Source: Fibrella aestuarina BUZ 2
Lineage (GTDB): Bacteria > Bacteroidota > Bacteroidia > Cytophagales > Spirosomataceae
NCBI RefSeq assembly: GCF_000331105.1
Contig: NC_020054.1
Span: forward strand, 3,943,477-4,007,476
Reading direction: 5' to 3'
DNA: 64,000 nt
A program made the position numbers and the translations under genes. Positions 47,244 to 54,821 of the stretch are shown in pieces (position 1 is the stretch's first letter; every line of letters begins with the position of its first letter). The notes under the pieces are model-generated. The model made no database searches. It was not told the DNA's origin and saw only the letters and a list, made by a program, of their open reading frames with translations.

Positions 47244-47750
47244 ATGCGAATTGAGCGCCTATTGTTTCTCTACGCCGACGATCTGAAGGGGTCGAACGAA
47301 CGACTCTACGAACGGGTCGTACTCGAGGCGGTATGCCGGGCGGTGTCACGCGCGGCGGGGCGGCCCTGCCGCCAGAGGTTAACGCTGCAACCCGTCACCT
47401 TTGACGAGGTCTACGCCTGCATTCCCCTGTCGCCAGGGACACCCACGCACCCCGACTACGCCAAAGTGCTGAGCCCGGGCAACGTCCTGCGGTGGCTGCA
47501 GGAACTACGCGAGGCGGGTTGGGTCCGCATCGATCGCTTCGAGCATCAGGATATTCGGCTGACGGATGCCCTTTTTCGGCAAATCGCCTGGGCTACCTAC
47601 GAGCATAAGAGCGGGGGCCTATCGCACCCATTAGGGTCACCCACCCAATTCGTGTTCTGTCGCTCCGCCCAACGGGCGGCGATGATTCACCAGGTACGTC
47701 AGGCGCGCGCGAATCGGCAGCAGCAACCTCAACCTCAGTTTGCGCTATGA
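47244..47750 (+). CDS. Early phage protein of unknown function
   Basis: A 168-residue protein with a helical N-terminal half (RIERLLFLYADDLKGSNERLYERVVLEAVCRAVSRAAGRPCR) and a central segment (VLRWLQELREAGWVRIDRFEHQDIRLTDALFRQIAWATY) that resembles a winged-helix fold. There are no Cys clusters or transmembrane segments. The last codons overlap the start of the next small gene (ATGA), so translation is coupled. I do not recognise the family, and a DNA-binding role is only a guess from the helix-turn pattern. Confidence 0.65.
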   Translation: MRIERLLFLYADDLKGSNERLYERVVLEAVCRAVSRAAGRPCRQRLTLQPVTFDEVYACIPLSPGTPTHPDYAKVLSPGNVLRWLQELREAGWVRIDRFEHQDIRLTDALFRQIAWATYEHKSGGLSHPLGSPTQFVFCRSAQRAAMIHQVRQARANRQQQPQPQFAL

Positions 47751-47920
47751 TTGGCACACTGGTAATTGGCGCGCCAGTGCGCGTAACGGCGCCCTCGGGT
47801 AAGCTGAGGGGCGAAGTCGTCGAGTTCACCCCCAGTGGGCTGGTGAAGGTCAAACTCAGTAACGGCACCTGTAAAACGTTTGCGGCCTACAACGTCAACG
47901 CTATTCCCCAAAAACGATGA
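47747..47920 (+). CDS. 57-residue phage protein, SH3/KOW-like
   Basis: A short frame whose ATG overlaps the previous stop and whose stop overlaps the next ATG, a continuous translational chain. The protein (MIGTLVIGAPVRVTAPSGKL..., then VKVKLSNGTCKTFAAYNV) alternates hydrophobic and polar residues with G/N turns, as in small SH3 or KOW barrels. Its length and coupling support it as a real gene. The function is unknown. Confidence 0.62.
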   Translation: MIGTLVIGAPVRVTAPSGKLRGEVVEFTPSGLVKVKLSNGTCKTFAAYNVNAIPQKR

Positions 47921-48228
47921 GTGAGCTAGTTGTTCTAACCGTCGATCAGGTCTCTGCGATCGCTATGGAGGCGGCCCAGAAAGGGGCCGAGCAGGCGCTG
48001 GCCCAGTTCCGGAAACACGACCGGGTGGGGGGCATCGAGCTGGCTATTGAAATCACGGGCTATTCCGCTGATCACATTCGGCGGCTGGTCAAAGACCCCA
48101 GCAGTGGTATACCCTACCGTCAGCGAGGAGCCTCGACGCTCGCCTTTCATGAAGGCGATTTACGCGAATGGTTTTATCCGGGGGCGAATCAAGCCCCAAA
48201 ACCCACCGTCCCCCCTCGCCTCCAATGA
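47917..48228 (+). CDS. Small DNA-binding-like phage protein
   Basis: A 103-residue protein. The N-terminal third is helical (MSELVVLTVDQVSAIAMEAAQKGAEQALAQF). The middle, ELAIEITGYSADHIRRLVKDPSSGIPYRQRGASTLAFHEGDLREWF, looks like the excisionase/MerR-type helix-turn-helix with a following wing, as in AlpA or Xis-like proteins. A role in excision or early regulation is plausible, but no integrase is visible in the window. It overlaps its neighbours on both sides by ATGA. Confidence 0.65.
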   Translation: MSELVVLTVDQVSAIAMEAAQKGAEQALAQFRKHDRVGGIELAIEITGYSADHIRRLVKDPSSGIPYRQRGASTLAFHEGDLREWFYPGANQAPKPTVPPRLQ

Positions 48229-48989
48229 ACGTACCTGCTCCGCTGGCGGCCCTTGACGCCAAACCGTTACCCGCCGCCACCCCACCCGTTTTGAGCGTTC
48301 ACGTCACGGGTATGGTGGCCGAAAACGCCGATCTGCGCGCGTTGACCGAGGCCGCCAAGAAGTTGGACGTGTCCATCGAATCGGTCGACGGGTTAGCGTA
48401 CGTAACCGAACAGCGACTGGCCTTGCGGCGGCTTCGGCTTGATTTCAATGCCAACGTTGATACCTACCTGGCTCCCTTCAAAGCCTCCATCGACGAAGCC
48501 GAAAAGGTGAAGGTCGCCTTTGTTACTCCAGCCAAGCAGCTGGAAGAACGGCTTAAAACGCGCGTGGCTGAGTTTACGGCCCGGCAGGCCGATGAACACG
48601 TAGCCCTGCTAAAAAAGGAGCAGGGGCTTTTTTCGGACCGCGATGCGTTGCTCAAAGCCAATGGTTTCGCCTACCAACCGGATGAGAACGTCTATAAAAA
48701 AGGGCGTCACAAAATTCCGGTGCACTGGCTGCGGTGCGAGCCCGCGGACTGGGAAGAAAAGACGGCCAAGTGTAAGCTGGAAGACATTGCCCCCCAGCAG
48801 GCCGCCGCGATCAACTCGTTTTTCGACGATCACCGCGCCGATATCGGAACGCTGAAACGGTTCTGGCAAATGATGCCGACCGTACCCGATCCGGAAACGA
48901 TGCGCACCGACGAAGGGCGGGCCATTGCCTTGCAGATTGCTAGTGCCTGGGAGACCATGCAGCGGGTCATCGCTCAACTCACCGTCTGA
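48225..48989 (+). CDS. Coiled-coil early phage protein
   Basis: A 254-residue protein. After a Pro/Ala-rich start the main part (about 60-150) is a long coiled coil rich in Lys, Glu, Leu and Arg (RLDFNANVDTYLAPFKASIDEAEKVKVAF..., KQLEERLKTRVAEFTARQ). A C-terminal segment follows with PVHWLRCEPADWEEKTAKCKLEDIAP. It has some resemblance to DUF1351-type phage proteins, which are often found next to recombination genes, but the match is weak. The start at 48225 overlaps the previous stop by ATGA, fitting the coupled operon. The function is unknown. Confidence 0.65.
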   Translation: MNVPAPLAALDAKPLPAATPPVLSVHVTGMVAENADLRALTEAAKKLDVSIESVDGLAYVTEQRLALRRLRLDFNANVDTYLAPFKASIDEAEKVKVAFVTPAKQLEERLKTRVAEFTARQADEHVALLKKEQGLFSDRDALLKANGFAYQPDENVYKKGRHKIPVHWLRCEPADWEEKTAKCKLEDIAPQQAAAINSFFDDHRADIGTLKRFWQMMPTVPDPETMRTDEGRAIALQIASAWETMQRVIAQLTV

Positions 48990-48991
48990 TT

Positions 48992-49117
48992 ATGTCCGAG
49001 CATCACCCACTTCGGGATTGGCTGCAGGCCTTTCCCCTACCCAGCGTCGTGGCGTCGCTACTAGTTGGCCTGCTAGTCTTGATCGGCTTCTACTACCTGC
49101 TGACCGACAGCCTATGA
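48992..49117 (+). CDS. 41-residue single-pass membrane protein
   Basis: A small frame whose start follows the previous stop by 2 nt and whose stop overlaps the next ATG. The protein has one hydrophobic helix (VVASLLVGLLVLIGFYYLL) with a charged N-terminus. The tight coupling argues that it is real. It could be a small membrane regulator or a superinfection-related protein, but no function can be assigned. Confidence 0.58.
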   Translation: MSEHHPLRDWLQAFPLPSVVASLLVGLLVLIGFYYLLTDSL

Positions 49118-49683
49118 AAAAGTATTATATCAACCTGGGAGCCAACGTACAGGCGTTGCGCTTCAAGCTCCACGCCCAGATACCGGACGATGCCGATCGG
49201 GAGTTTCATGACGCCATTGACCATCGATTATACGAAATCGCCCAGCTGTGTATGTCGCTGGGTACGCGCTCAAAAAAGCCCCCCAAACCCAGGGCCACGG
49301 CGTTTCCCGAGCCCGCTCCGCCTCCGCCACCCGTAGAGCAGCCAGCGGACGAATCGCCGCCGACACCACCCCTTGCCGACGTACTCACCCCGCCTCCGGC
49401 CGACGTACCCCGGCCGCCCAAAGCGTATGGCGCACTGGCCCCGCAGACGCTGAACATGCAGCAGTGGCGGGATCAGATGAAGCTACTGGAAAGCACGGCA
49501 GCCGCCTACAACCGGCACATCGAATTTGGAAAGACGCAACTGGCGGGCGTCGATGGCCCCAACAAACGAATCCTGCTGAACGATCTGGTGGCGCAGGGCA
49601 AAGTTGTCGGGCTGATCTACGATGAGGGTCAGGCCGTCTTTCTGGAAGATCCAACGTATCCAAAACAAGCGCACCCCTACTGA
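49114..49683 (+). CDS. Proline-rich phage protein of unknown function
   Basis: A 189-residue protein with a compact N-terminal part (KKYYINLGANVQALRFKLHAQIPDDADREFHDAIDHRLYEIAQL), a Pro/Ala-rich linker (about 50-100, with repeated PPP and PAD units) and a helical C-terminal part (MQQWRDQMKLLESTAAAYNRHIEFGKTQLAG). It starts at 49114 with an ATGA overlap, and the stop overlaps the next start by one base. I do not recognise a family. Confidence 0.62.
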   Translation: MKKYYINLGANVQALRFKLHAQIPDDADREFHDAIDHRLYEIAQLCMSLGTRSKKPPKPRATAFPEPAPPPPPVEQPADESPPTPPLADVLTPPPADVPRPPKAYGALAPQTLNMQQWRDQMKLLESTAAAYNRHIEFGKTQLAGVDGPNKRILLNDLVAQGKVVGLIYDEGQAVFLEDPTYPKQAHPY

Positions 49684-50984
49684 TGAAAAATTCCTTTTCA
49701 CAACCCGATCTGGCGGCGATGGATCTGGCGATCGCCGACTGCCTGCGTAAGTTCAACACCCACAGCTACGTCGACGTCGATACGCGCGCGTTTACCCAGC
49801 GCCTGGGCGTAGCCGCCTGTTTTTTCGACGTGCTGCGCTGCCAGGACATCGACGCCCTGGAGCAGAAACTAACGGTCCTCGATGGGGTAACGGCCTTTCG
49901 GGCGACTGACAAGCTCAAAACGCTCAGGGCAGCGACGGTGCTGCAGGCCATTGCCGATGAGCTGCACCTGAAGCCTTTCGTGCCGCCATCGTCCACCGTA
50001 GTTCTATCTGTGCCAAATAGGCAGGTGGGGCCGTCTATTCACGACGATTCGGGACCAATCAGAGGCACGATTGGCCTAGTGCCCTTGACGACAAAACCGG
50101 AAGTTTCTGAGCAACTAACTACACCAGCCACCGTACCTGAAGCGCGGGCCAAGACTGCCAAACCAACGCCGCCCCCGCCCGGCGAAACAAGGCCTGCCCG
50201 TCGAACGAAAAAGTGGCTGGCGGAACAAAGGGCCAAACAGGCCGGCAACGTACCTAGCAAGCCCGCTGACGAACCGAGCACGCTCGATCCGTTGGACGAT
50301 GAGCCGCTACCCCGGCGGGAGTTCGTTGGCATCCCGATTCTCCACGAGGAATCAGGCCCTGTCGATATGGCCGTAATCAACAAAGCGCTCGATGAACTGA
50401 ACGCGCTGAAGCTGGCAGGTAACGATATGGGCATGATTGCCATTGGCGGCACAGGTGATCGAGTCGGTGAAGCGATTGAGGCGGTTTTCGAGCCGGTCAT
50501 ACCCCAGGAACTAGCTACCGATCCCCAACCCATCGAAACAGATTTACCATCCCCCCCGACTTCTATGTCAACCCAATCCGGCACTCCTGCCACCAAAGAG
50601 GTATTGAACCTCACGACCATTGCCTCCTTCAACCAGCCCAGTGGCGTCCCGTCGATAACGCTGATTCCCAAAGGGTCTGCCTTTCGAATCAATCAGGCAG
50701 CCGTTCAAACATTAGGGCTGAAGCAGACGCAAACCGTCGAATTCACCCGCCTTGACGGGCGGCTTTTCATCCGCTTTGATCGGCCTGCTGGCGTTGGGTT
50801 CCCCTTTCAAAAGTCTAAAACCGATCAGGCTGGCTTTTCTTTCTCTAGTCGGGGGCTCATGAAAAAGCTGCTTGGCTTTCTCCACTACGAATCGACCTCA
50901 GAACTCCCCATTTCGACCACCCAATCAGCTGATGGGTACGAACTGCTGCTCGATAAGGTCGTCACCAAGAAACGCCAGAGCTGA
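49683..50984 (+). CDS. Modular phage protein of unknown function
   Basis: A 433-residue protein in three parts: a helical N-terminus (about 1-100), a long low-complexity linker rich in Pro, Thr, Ala and Lys (about 105-310), and a C-terminal domain (about 320-433; TLIPKGSAFRINQAAVQTLGLKQTQTVEFTRLDGRLFIRFDRP) that alternates strands and turns. The C-terminal part begins like an AbrB-type or SpoVT-like swapped barrel, but that is only a visual impression. The stop overlaps the following nuclease start. The function is unknown. Confidence 0.6.
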   Translation: MKNSFSQPDLAAMDLAIADCLRKFNTHSYVDVDTRAFTQRLGVAACFFDVLRCQDIDALEQKLTVLDGVTAFRATDKLKTLRAATVLQAIADELHLKPFVPPSSTVVLSVPNRQVGPSIHDDSGPIRGTIGLVPLTTKPEVSEQLTTPATVPEARAKTAKPTPPPPGETRPARRTKKWLAEQRAKQAGNVPSKPADEPSTLDPLDDEPLPRREFVGIPILHEESGPVDMAVINKALDELNALKLAGNDMGMIAIGGTGDRVGEAIEAVFEPVIPQELATDPQPIETDLPSPPTSMSTQSGTPATKEVLNLTTIASFNQPSGVPSITLIPKGSAFRINQAAVQTLGLKQTQTVEFTRLDGRLFIRFDRPAGVGFPFQKSKTDQAGFSFSSRGLMKKLLGFLHYESTSELPISTTQSADGYELLLDKVVTKKRQS

Positions 50985-51463
50985 TGCACGCCGACGAGTA
51001 TCAGGCGCAGTTCGGTGGTAAACCCAAAAAGTCAAAGGCTACTAAAGCTGGCCGCCAAACGGGCGAAACCTTGGACGCGGCCACGTTTCGGGCCCAGCAT
51101 GTCGACCGCTTCGAACACGACATTCAGGCCCGCTATTTCGACTGGTTCTATCGCAACCCGAAGTACCGCGACTTTTTGCTGTACGCCATCCCAAACGGTG
51201 GTGAACGGACAATTGCCGCGGCCCAACACCTGCTGGACGAGGGGCTTTACCCCGGTATGTGTGATGTCTGTCTGGCGGTGGTCACCCGGCGGTACCCAGG
51301 CCTGTACATGGAGTTGAAGCGGCTGAAGGGCAAAGCCCAGGCCAATCAGCTCCGCGTTCATGCCATGCTCCGCAAGCAGGGTTACCGGGTCGAAGTGCCC
51401 GACACTTGGGAAAAAGCCGTGGCCATCACCGAGGACTACCTGAGCGATTATTTCACGCAATAA
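50984..51463 (+). CDS. VRR-NUC domain nuclease
   Basis: A 159-residue protein of the virus-type replication-repair nuclease family (PD-(D/E)XK fold). The signature order is IPNGGERT (about 69-76), EGLYPGMCDV with Asp94, YMELKRLKG with Glu110 and Lys112, then Gln122 and LRKQGYRVEV. These nucleases cut branched or flap DNA and are common in phages. The N-terminal 40 residues are basic and probably disordered. It is encoded before the origin-containing replication gene, which suits a role in replication or recombination. Confidence 0.88.
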   Translation: MHADEYQAQFGGKPKKSKATKAGRQTGETLDAATFRAQHVDRFEHDIQARYFDWFYRNPKYRDFLLYAIPNGGERTIAAAQHLLDEGLYPGMCDVCLAVVTRRYPGLYMELKRLKGKAQANQLRVHAMLRKQGYRVEVPDTWEKAVAITEDYLSDYFTQ

Positions 51464-51477
51464 ACACCTTAATTATC

Positions 51478-52041
51478 ATGAATTGGTACACCAGTAAGAT
51501 CCGCTTTCGCTGGCAGAACGCGAAGGGGGATATCACCTACCGAAACGAGGTGCACCTGCACGACGGCACCAGCCTGGTCGACGTGGCCAACCAGACGCTT
51601 GTCGTGCACCTAGATCGCATGAAGAACCCGATGAATGTAGGCGTCAATGTGGCCAGCAAATACCGGGATGTTCACTTTCAGGTAGGAGGCAAATACTTCT
51701 TCGACGTGACCTGCGTGGAAGAGGACGACGAAGGCCGCGAGCGCACGTTTACCTGCCTTGTGGCGGCCGATAAGGTGTCGCAGGCCGAAGAGCGTGCCGA
51801 GCGTGCTTATCGGGATAATACCTCCATCAAGTCAATAGCGGGGGCCAAACGCAGTGGTATCCTGACGGTCTATCACCCGACGTCGGATCAGTGGATTAGT
51901 GATTTCAAAAACCGCTCGGAGGCGCTGGCTGACAAACGCTACGTCGAGTACGACGAGAAAACCGCCACCGCAAAAGTACCCAAACGTAACCAGGGGCAGC
52001 CTCGACAGCGGCCCTCTCAATTAGGCCTGTTCGGTCAATAA
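51478..52041 (+). CDS. Phage protein of unknown function
   Basis: A 187-residue protein from ATG 51478. The first 110 residues are strand-rich (SKIRFRWQNAKGDITYRNEVHL, HFQVGGKYFFDVTCVEEDDEGRERTFTCLVAA), then come charged helices (RAERAYRDNTS, KNRSEALADKRYVEY). The C-terminal end is basic with Gln/Pro and finishes QLGLFGQ, which resembles a DNA polymerase clamp-binding motif (QxxLF). That short motif is suggestive only. It sits between the nuclease and the replication initiator. Confidence 0.6.
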   Translation: MNWYTSKIRFRWQNAKGDITYRNEVHLHDGTSLVDVANQTLVVHLDRMKNPMNVGVNVASKYRDVHFQVGGKYFFDVTCVEEDDEGRERTFTCLVAADKVSQAEERAERAYRDNTSIKSIAGAKRSGILTVYHPTSDQWISDFKNRSEALADKRYVEYDEKTATAKVPKRNQGQPRQRPSQLGLFGQ

Positions 52042-52042
52042 T

Positions 52043-53134
52043 ATGGATAGTGCATCACAGAAAGGGGTGTTTATCCCCAACGACATTCTGGACCTCATCG
52101 ACCTGTCTGATCAGGAAAAGATGGTACTGGCCCAGATCTGCTACCGCGCGCGCCACAATGGGGGCATCTGCACGGACACCAACGATCAGTTGGCGGCCGT
52201 TACCCGCCATCATCCCAACTCGATCGCCCGGGCCATTACGACCCTTGAAGACATTGGCACCCTGACGCGCGGCAGGATCGGTCGGGACCGAACGCTGACG
52301 CCGACGACGGTGCTGGTGATGGCGGTCGACGGCATGGATTCCGCCTCCTTTCCGACGGCCAGTTACGTACCGCCGCCGGGGTTGTACCCACCGCTGAGCC
52401 TTAACAATCTGTTACATCAGCCTTCACCATCGGTTAATGTAGGCTTAACAACTTGTGAACCTTCAACCTTAACAAATGGTGTGGGTAGCCTTCACAATCT
52501 GTTAAATCAGTCTCAACAACTTGTTAATGGAGCCTTAACAAAAAGTGAAGCCACTCTTATTATAAAAAGAAATATAAAATTAAAAAAAGGCGCGCGCGCT
52601 GGGGGTAAACAATCTGTTAAGCCTCAATCCAAAAAAGAGGGTAAACAAATTGTTAAACCTCAAGGCCCGCCCCAAGCGGTAACACCACCTCCGCAACAAC
52701 CACCCCCGGCGGCCCCCACTCCCCCTACCCCCTCGCCCCCGGCCAGCCTTCAACCCGCCTCGGCTCCTTTGCCTCATTGGGAAACCCAGGAGCCACAGAA
52801 CCGGCCACAGATCGTCGATCGACTCCACTACTGGCATCAGAAAATACTGACCCAGGAAACCGAATACCTCGCCGGCATGGAATCGACACTCAAGCCAGCC
52901 AGTCGAGAGGTCATGCTTGAGCGCATCGCCGCCTTCTTCCAAGAGCAGATTTCGAAGAACAAAAAACACCGGGACTATTCCGATTGCACCAGTCACCTGT
53001 GGGATTGGGCCCGTCGTCAGTTCGAAAAACATCAATACAAACGTCATGAGCAAGCTCCCACAAACACCGACCCTACCAGCCGAACACGAGCCGACCTCGG
53101 CGGCAGAGATTATTCAGACGCTGGCGGCTGGTGA
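52043..53134 (+). CDS. Winged-helix replication initiator, lambda O-like, carrying the phage origin in its gene
   Basis: A 363-residue protein. The N-terminal domain (about 8-100) is a winged helix of the phage replication-protein/DnaD type (LSDQEKMVLAQICYRARHNGGICTDTNDQLAAVTRHHPNSIARAITTLEDIGTLTRGR). A low-complexity middle (about 110-250) follows, with Pro/Gln-rich runs, then a helical C-terminal domain (about 260-340; HYWHQKILTQETEYLAGMESTL..., KHRDYSDCTSHLWDWARRQFEKH) of the kind that binds a helicase loader. The DNA for residues 120-205 holds the spaced sites described separately. The gene overlaps the loader gene by 89 nt. No nuclease or primase motif is present, so initiation by DNA binding and loader recruitment is inferred. 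Confidence 0.75.
   Translation: MDSASQKGVFIPNDILDLIDLSDQEKMVLAQICYRARHNGGICTDTNDQLAAVTRHHPNSIARAITTLEDIGTLTRGRIGRDRTLTPTTVLVMAVDGMDSASFPTASYVPPPGLYPPLSLNNLLHQPSPSVNVGLTTCEPSTLTNGVGSLHNLLNQSQQLVNGALTKSEATLIIKRNIKLKKGARAGGKQSVKPQSKKEGKQIVKPQGPPQAVTPPPQQPPPAAPTPPTPSPPASLQPASAPLPHWETQEPQNRPQIVDRLHYWHQKILTQETEYLAGMESTLKPASREVMLERIAAFFQEQISKNKKHRDYSDCTSHLWDWARRQFEKHQYKRHEQAPTNTDPTSRTRADLGGRDYSDAGGW
52401..52656 (+). repeat. Replication-origin iterons (TTAACA-N3-TGTTAA), nine copies
   Basis: Near-palindromic 15-bp sites start at 52401, 52423, 52445, 52469, 52491, 52513, 52535, 52606 and 52642. The first seven are spaced 22, 22, 24, 22, 22 and 22 bp, two turns of B-DNA, so all face the same side. 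Best copies are TTAACAATCTGTTAC, TTCACAATCTGTTAA, TCAACAACTTGTTAA, TAAACAATCTGTTAA and TAAACAAATTGTTAA. A 22-bp step is not a multiple of three, so the repeats fall in different reading frames and cannot be explained by a repeated protein segment. Confidence 0.88.
52557..52588. other. A/T-rich stretch, likely DNA-unwinding element
   Basis: Thirty-two bases with a single G, lying between the seventh and eighth iteron in an otherwise GC-rich gene. Its position next to the iteron array matches the melting region of iteron-type origins. Confidence 0.7.
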
Positions 53135-54047
53135 GCCAACGGGCGACGGCGAGCCAACGGAACTGAGTATTGGCGAGGTCGCTCCTGGTAAGTTCTTTTT
53201 TCCAGAAGATACCGGCCTGCTGAATCGAGACGTACCCGTGCCCTCCAGCGGCGCCGATCGGTGGCGTGACCGGGTGATGGGCGTGAAACCCGAATCGGCG
53301 GTCGTCGTGGTACCGCCACGCACCCAGCCCCAGCCCGAACCCATCACGCCCGAAGCCGAACGCGCGCAGCTCTACAACCGGGCACTTCAATCACTGACTG
53401 AAAAGTACAACAAGCCGCTCTGGCGCCCGACGCTCACGCTCAGCCAGGGCAGCGAGCTGCTGGAGTACATCATCGGTATGGAACTGGCTCGGGAAAACCG
53501 TACCATCAGCGAGGAGGATGTCGATATGGATATCATGTTCAACCTGCTGCTGTATTTCTGGGGCCACGAGAAATGCCCCTATGACCTGACCCGAGGCATT
53601 TACCTCTATGGCGAGGCGGGCGTTGGCAAAACGTTCGTGTTCGACTGCTTCGCTACCCTGTTGCGGGAAATAGCGCCACCCGCCGAGCAAATGCGGGTGA
53701 TTCCCACCGAGGACATGATGGACGAGGTATCGGTCAAGAAATCCTTTGCGGCCCTTACACCCTACAAATTCGGCTTACTGACCATGGATGATCTGGGCCG
53801 TGAGGAGCGGGTTGCCCAGGCTTACTCCGAACGGCGCGATGGCTTTGCCCACCTGCTGACGTTCCGCTACCGGCAATTTGTACAGAACCGGCTCAAGACG
53901 CACTTCACCTCCAACCTGCTGCCCAAGCAGCTTGAATCGCCCGAGCATTATGGTACCGTACTCGGCGACCGCTTCAAGCAATGGACCCAATGCATTCACT
54001 ATCAGGGCCGCTCAAAACGCAATAAATCAACCCTACATCATGGCTAA
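53046..54047 (+). CDS. DnaC/IstB-like AAA+ helicase loader
   Basis: A 333-residue protein starting at ATG 53046 inside the end of the initiator gene. The first 130 residues are variable and Pro-rich. The ATPase domain (about 140-320) has Walker A GEAGVGKT with Lys195, Walker B LLTMDDLG (Asp248-Asp249) and a sensor-like HFTSNLLPKQL, as in DnaC and IstB-family loaders. Directly downstream of the iteron-carrying initiator it takes the place of lambda P: it should deliver the host DnaB helicase to the origin. No transposase gene is adjacent, which argues against an IstB partner of an insertion sequence. Confidence 0.86.
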   Translation: MSKLPQTPTLPAEHEPTSAAEIIQTLAAGEPTGDGEPTELSIGEVAPGKFFFPEDTGLLNRDVPVPSSGADRWRDRVMGVKPESAVVVVPPRTQPQPEPITPEAERAQLYNRALQSLTEKYNKPLWRPTLTLSQGSELLEYIIGMELARENRTISEEDVDMDIMFNLLLYFWGHEKCPYDLTRGIYLYGEAGVGKTFVFDCFATLLREIAPPAEQMRVIPTEDMMDEVSVKKSFAALTPYKFGLLTMDDLGREERVAQAYSERRDGFAHLLTFRYRQFVQNRLKTHFTSNLLPKQLESPEHYGTVLGDRFKQWTQCIHYQGRSKRNKSTLHHG

Positions 54048-54345
54048 ACGCAAAAAAACAGTTGATCCCATCAACAACCCCAATGCCCCCAAAAAGAAGA
54101 CCCCGCCCGAGGTGGGCGTTATCGTCGGCAAAGCCGGTTCACTGGGCCTCATCCACCAGCTAACGCTGACCGAAAAAAAAGTCACCATCGAGCGCCAGCC
54201 GCTGGTGACCACTGATCGAAACGGCCAGCCGCAAATTACGTCCTATGATACCCTGTACGGCGATCGGTCGGCGTATACCCGCCTGATCGATGATGTATTC
54301 GAAAATCCATGCGAGTGGCCCGAACAAACCCCGAACCGATCATGA
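54040..54345 (+). CDS. Small basic phage protein
   Basis: A 101-residue protein that overlaps the end of the loader gene by 8 nt and the next gene by ATGA. The N-terminus is very basic (MAKRKKTVDPINNPNAPKKKTPPE) and the remainder has a short strand-helix pattern (GVIVGKAGSLGLIHQLTLTEKKVTIERQPLVTT...). It has no known domain that I can name. The basic tail would suit nucleic-acid binding, but that is a guess. Confidence 0.6.
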   Translation: MAKRKKTVDPINNPNAPKKKTPPEVGVIVGKAGSLGLIHQLTLTEKKVTIERQPLVTTDRNGQPQITSYDTLYGDRSAYTRLIDDVFENPCEWPEQTPNRS

Positions 54346-54821
54346 ACAGACCAGCCCCCAAACGACCCAACCACGAACCCATGTTACACCGACGGCTACC
54401 TGGTAGTTTGCGGCTGCTGATCGGAAAGAAATACCAGTTCGTGCCTATCAGTCAGATCATCTATCTGCGAGGAAATGGCAATTACACGCAACTGGTGACC
54501 ACCAGCGGGCAGGTTACGTTTGGCATCACCTTGGCCAAAATGGGCCAACGGATAAGCGGAGCACATTTCGTCCGCGTGCATAGGCGTCACATCGTGAACC
54601 TGCGGTACGTAGTCGACTGGTCCGGGCCTCAGCAGCTGCAACTGCATAACGGCATGACCATCGACATATCGCGCCGCGAGCTGGTGGCCACCAAACAGGC
54701 CTGGGTAACGTACCTGCGCGAAAGACAGTTGGCTGGGCTTCAACCCAGCGGACACGCGTACTGCACCAGACCACTAATTACATCCATCACCTTAAGACCC
54801 ATTGGACGGCATGGCAACTGA
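54342..54821 (+). CDS. Stand-alone LytTR DNA-binding regulator
   Basis: A 159-residue protein consisting of a basic N-terminus and one LytTR domain (about 35-130): FVPISQIIYLRGNGNYTQLVTTSGQ, TLAKMGQRISGAHFVRVHRRHIVNLRYV and GMTIDISRRELVATKQAW match the strand-loop-helix order of that family, including the conserved HR(R/S)HIVN. No receiver domain is present. LytTR proteins bind direct repeats near promoters. It is encoded in the middle of the phage operon, so a role in switching on later phage genes or altering host genes is likely. An alternative start is the ATG at 54381. Confidence 0.88.
   Translation: MNRPAPKRPNHEPMLHRRLPGSLRLLIGKKYQFVPISQIIYLRGNGNYTQLVTTSGQVTFGITLAKMGQRISGAHFVRVHRRHIVNLRYVVDWSGPQQLQLHNGMTIDISRRELVATKQAWVTYLRERQLAGLQPSGHAYCTRPLITSITLRPIGRHGN

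Noticed and set aside
52401..52656. The regularly spaced sites as a CRISPR array or a repeated protein segment
   Set aside because: The units are 15 bp with 7-9 bp between them, much too short for CRISPR, and the 22-bp step breaks the reading frame, so the translated protein shows no repeat.
53046..54047. The AAA+ protein as the IstB partner of an IS21-type insertion sequence
   Set aside because: No IstA transposase, no terminal repeats, and the neighbours are phage replication genes.
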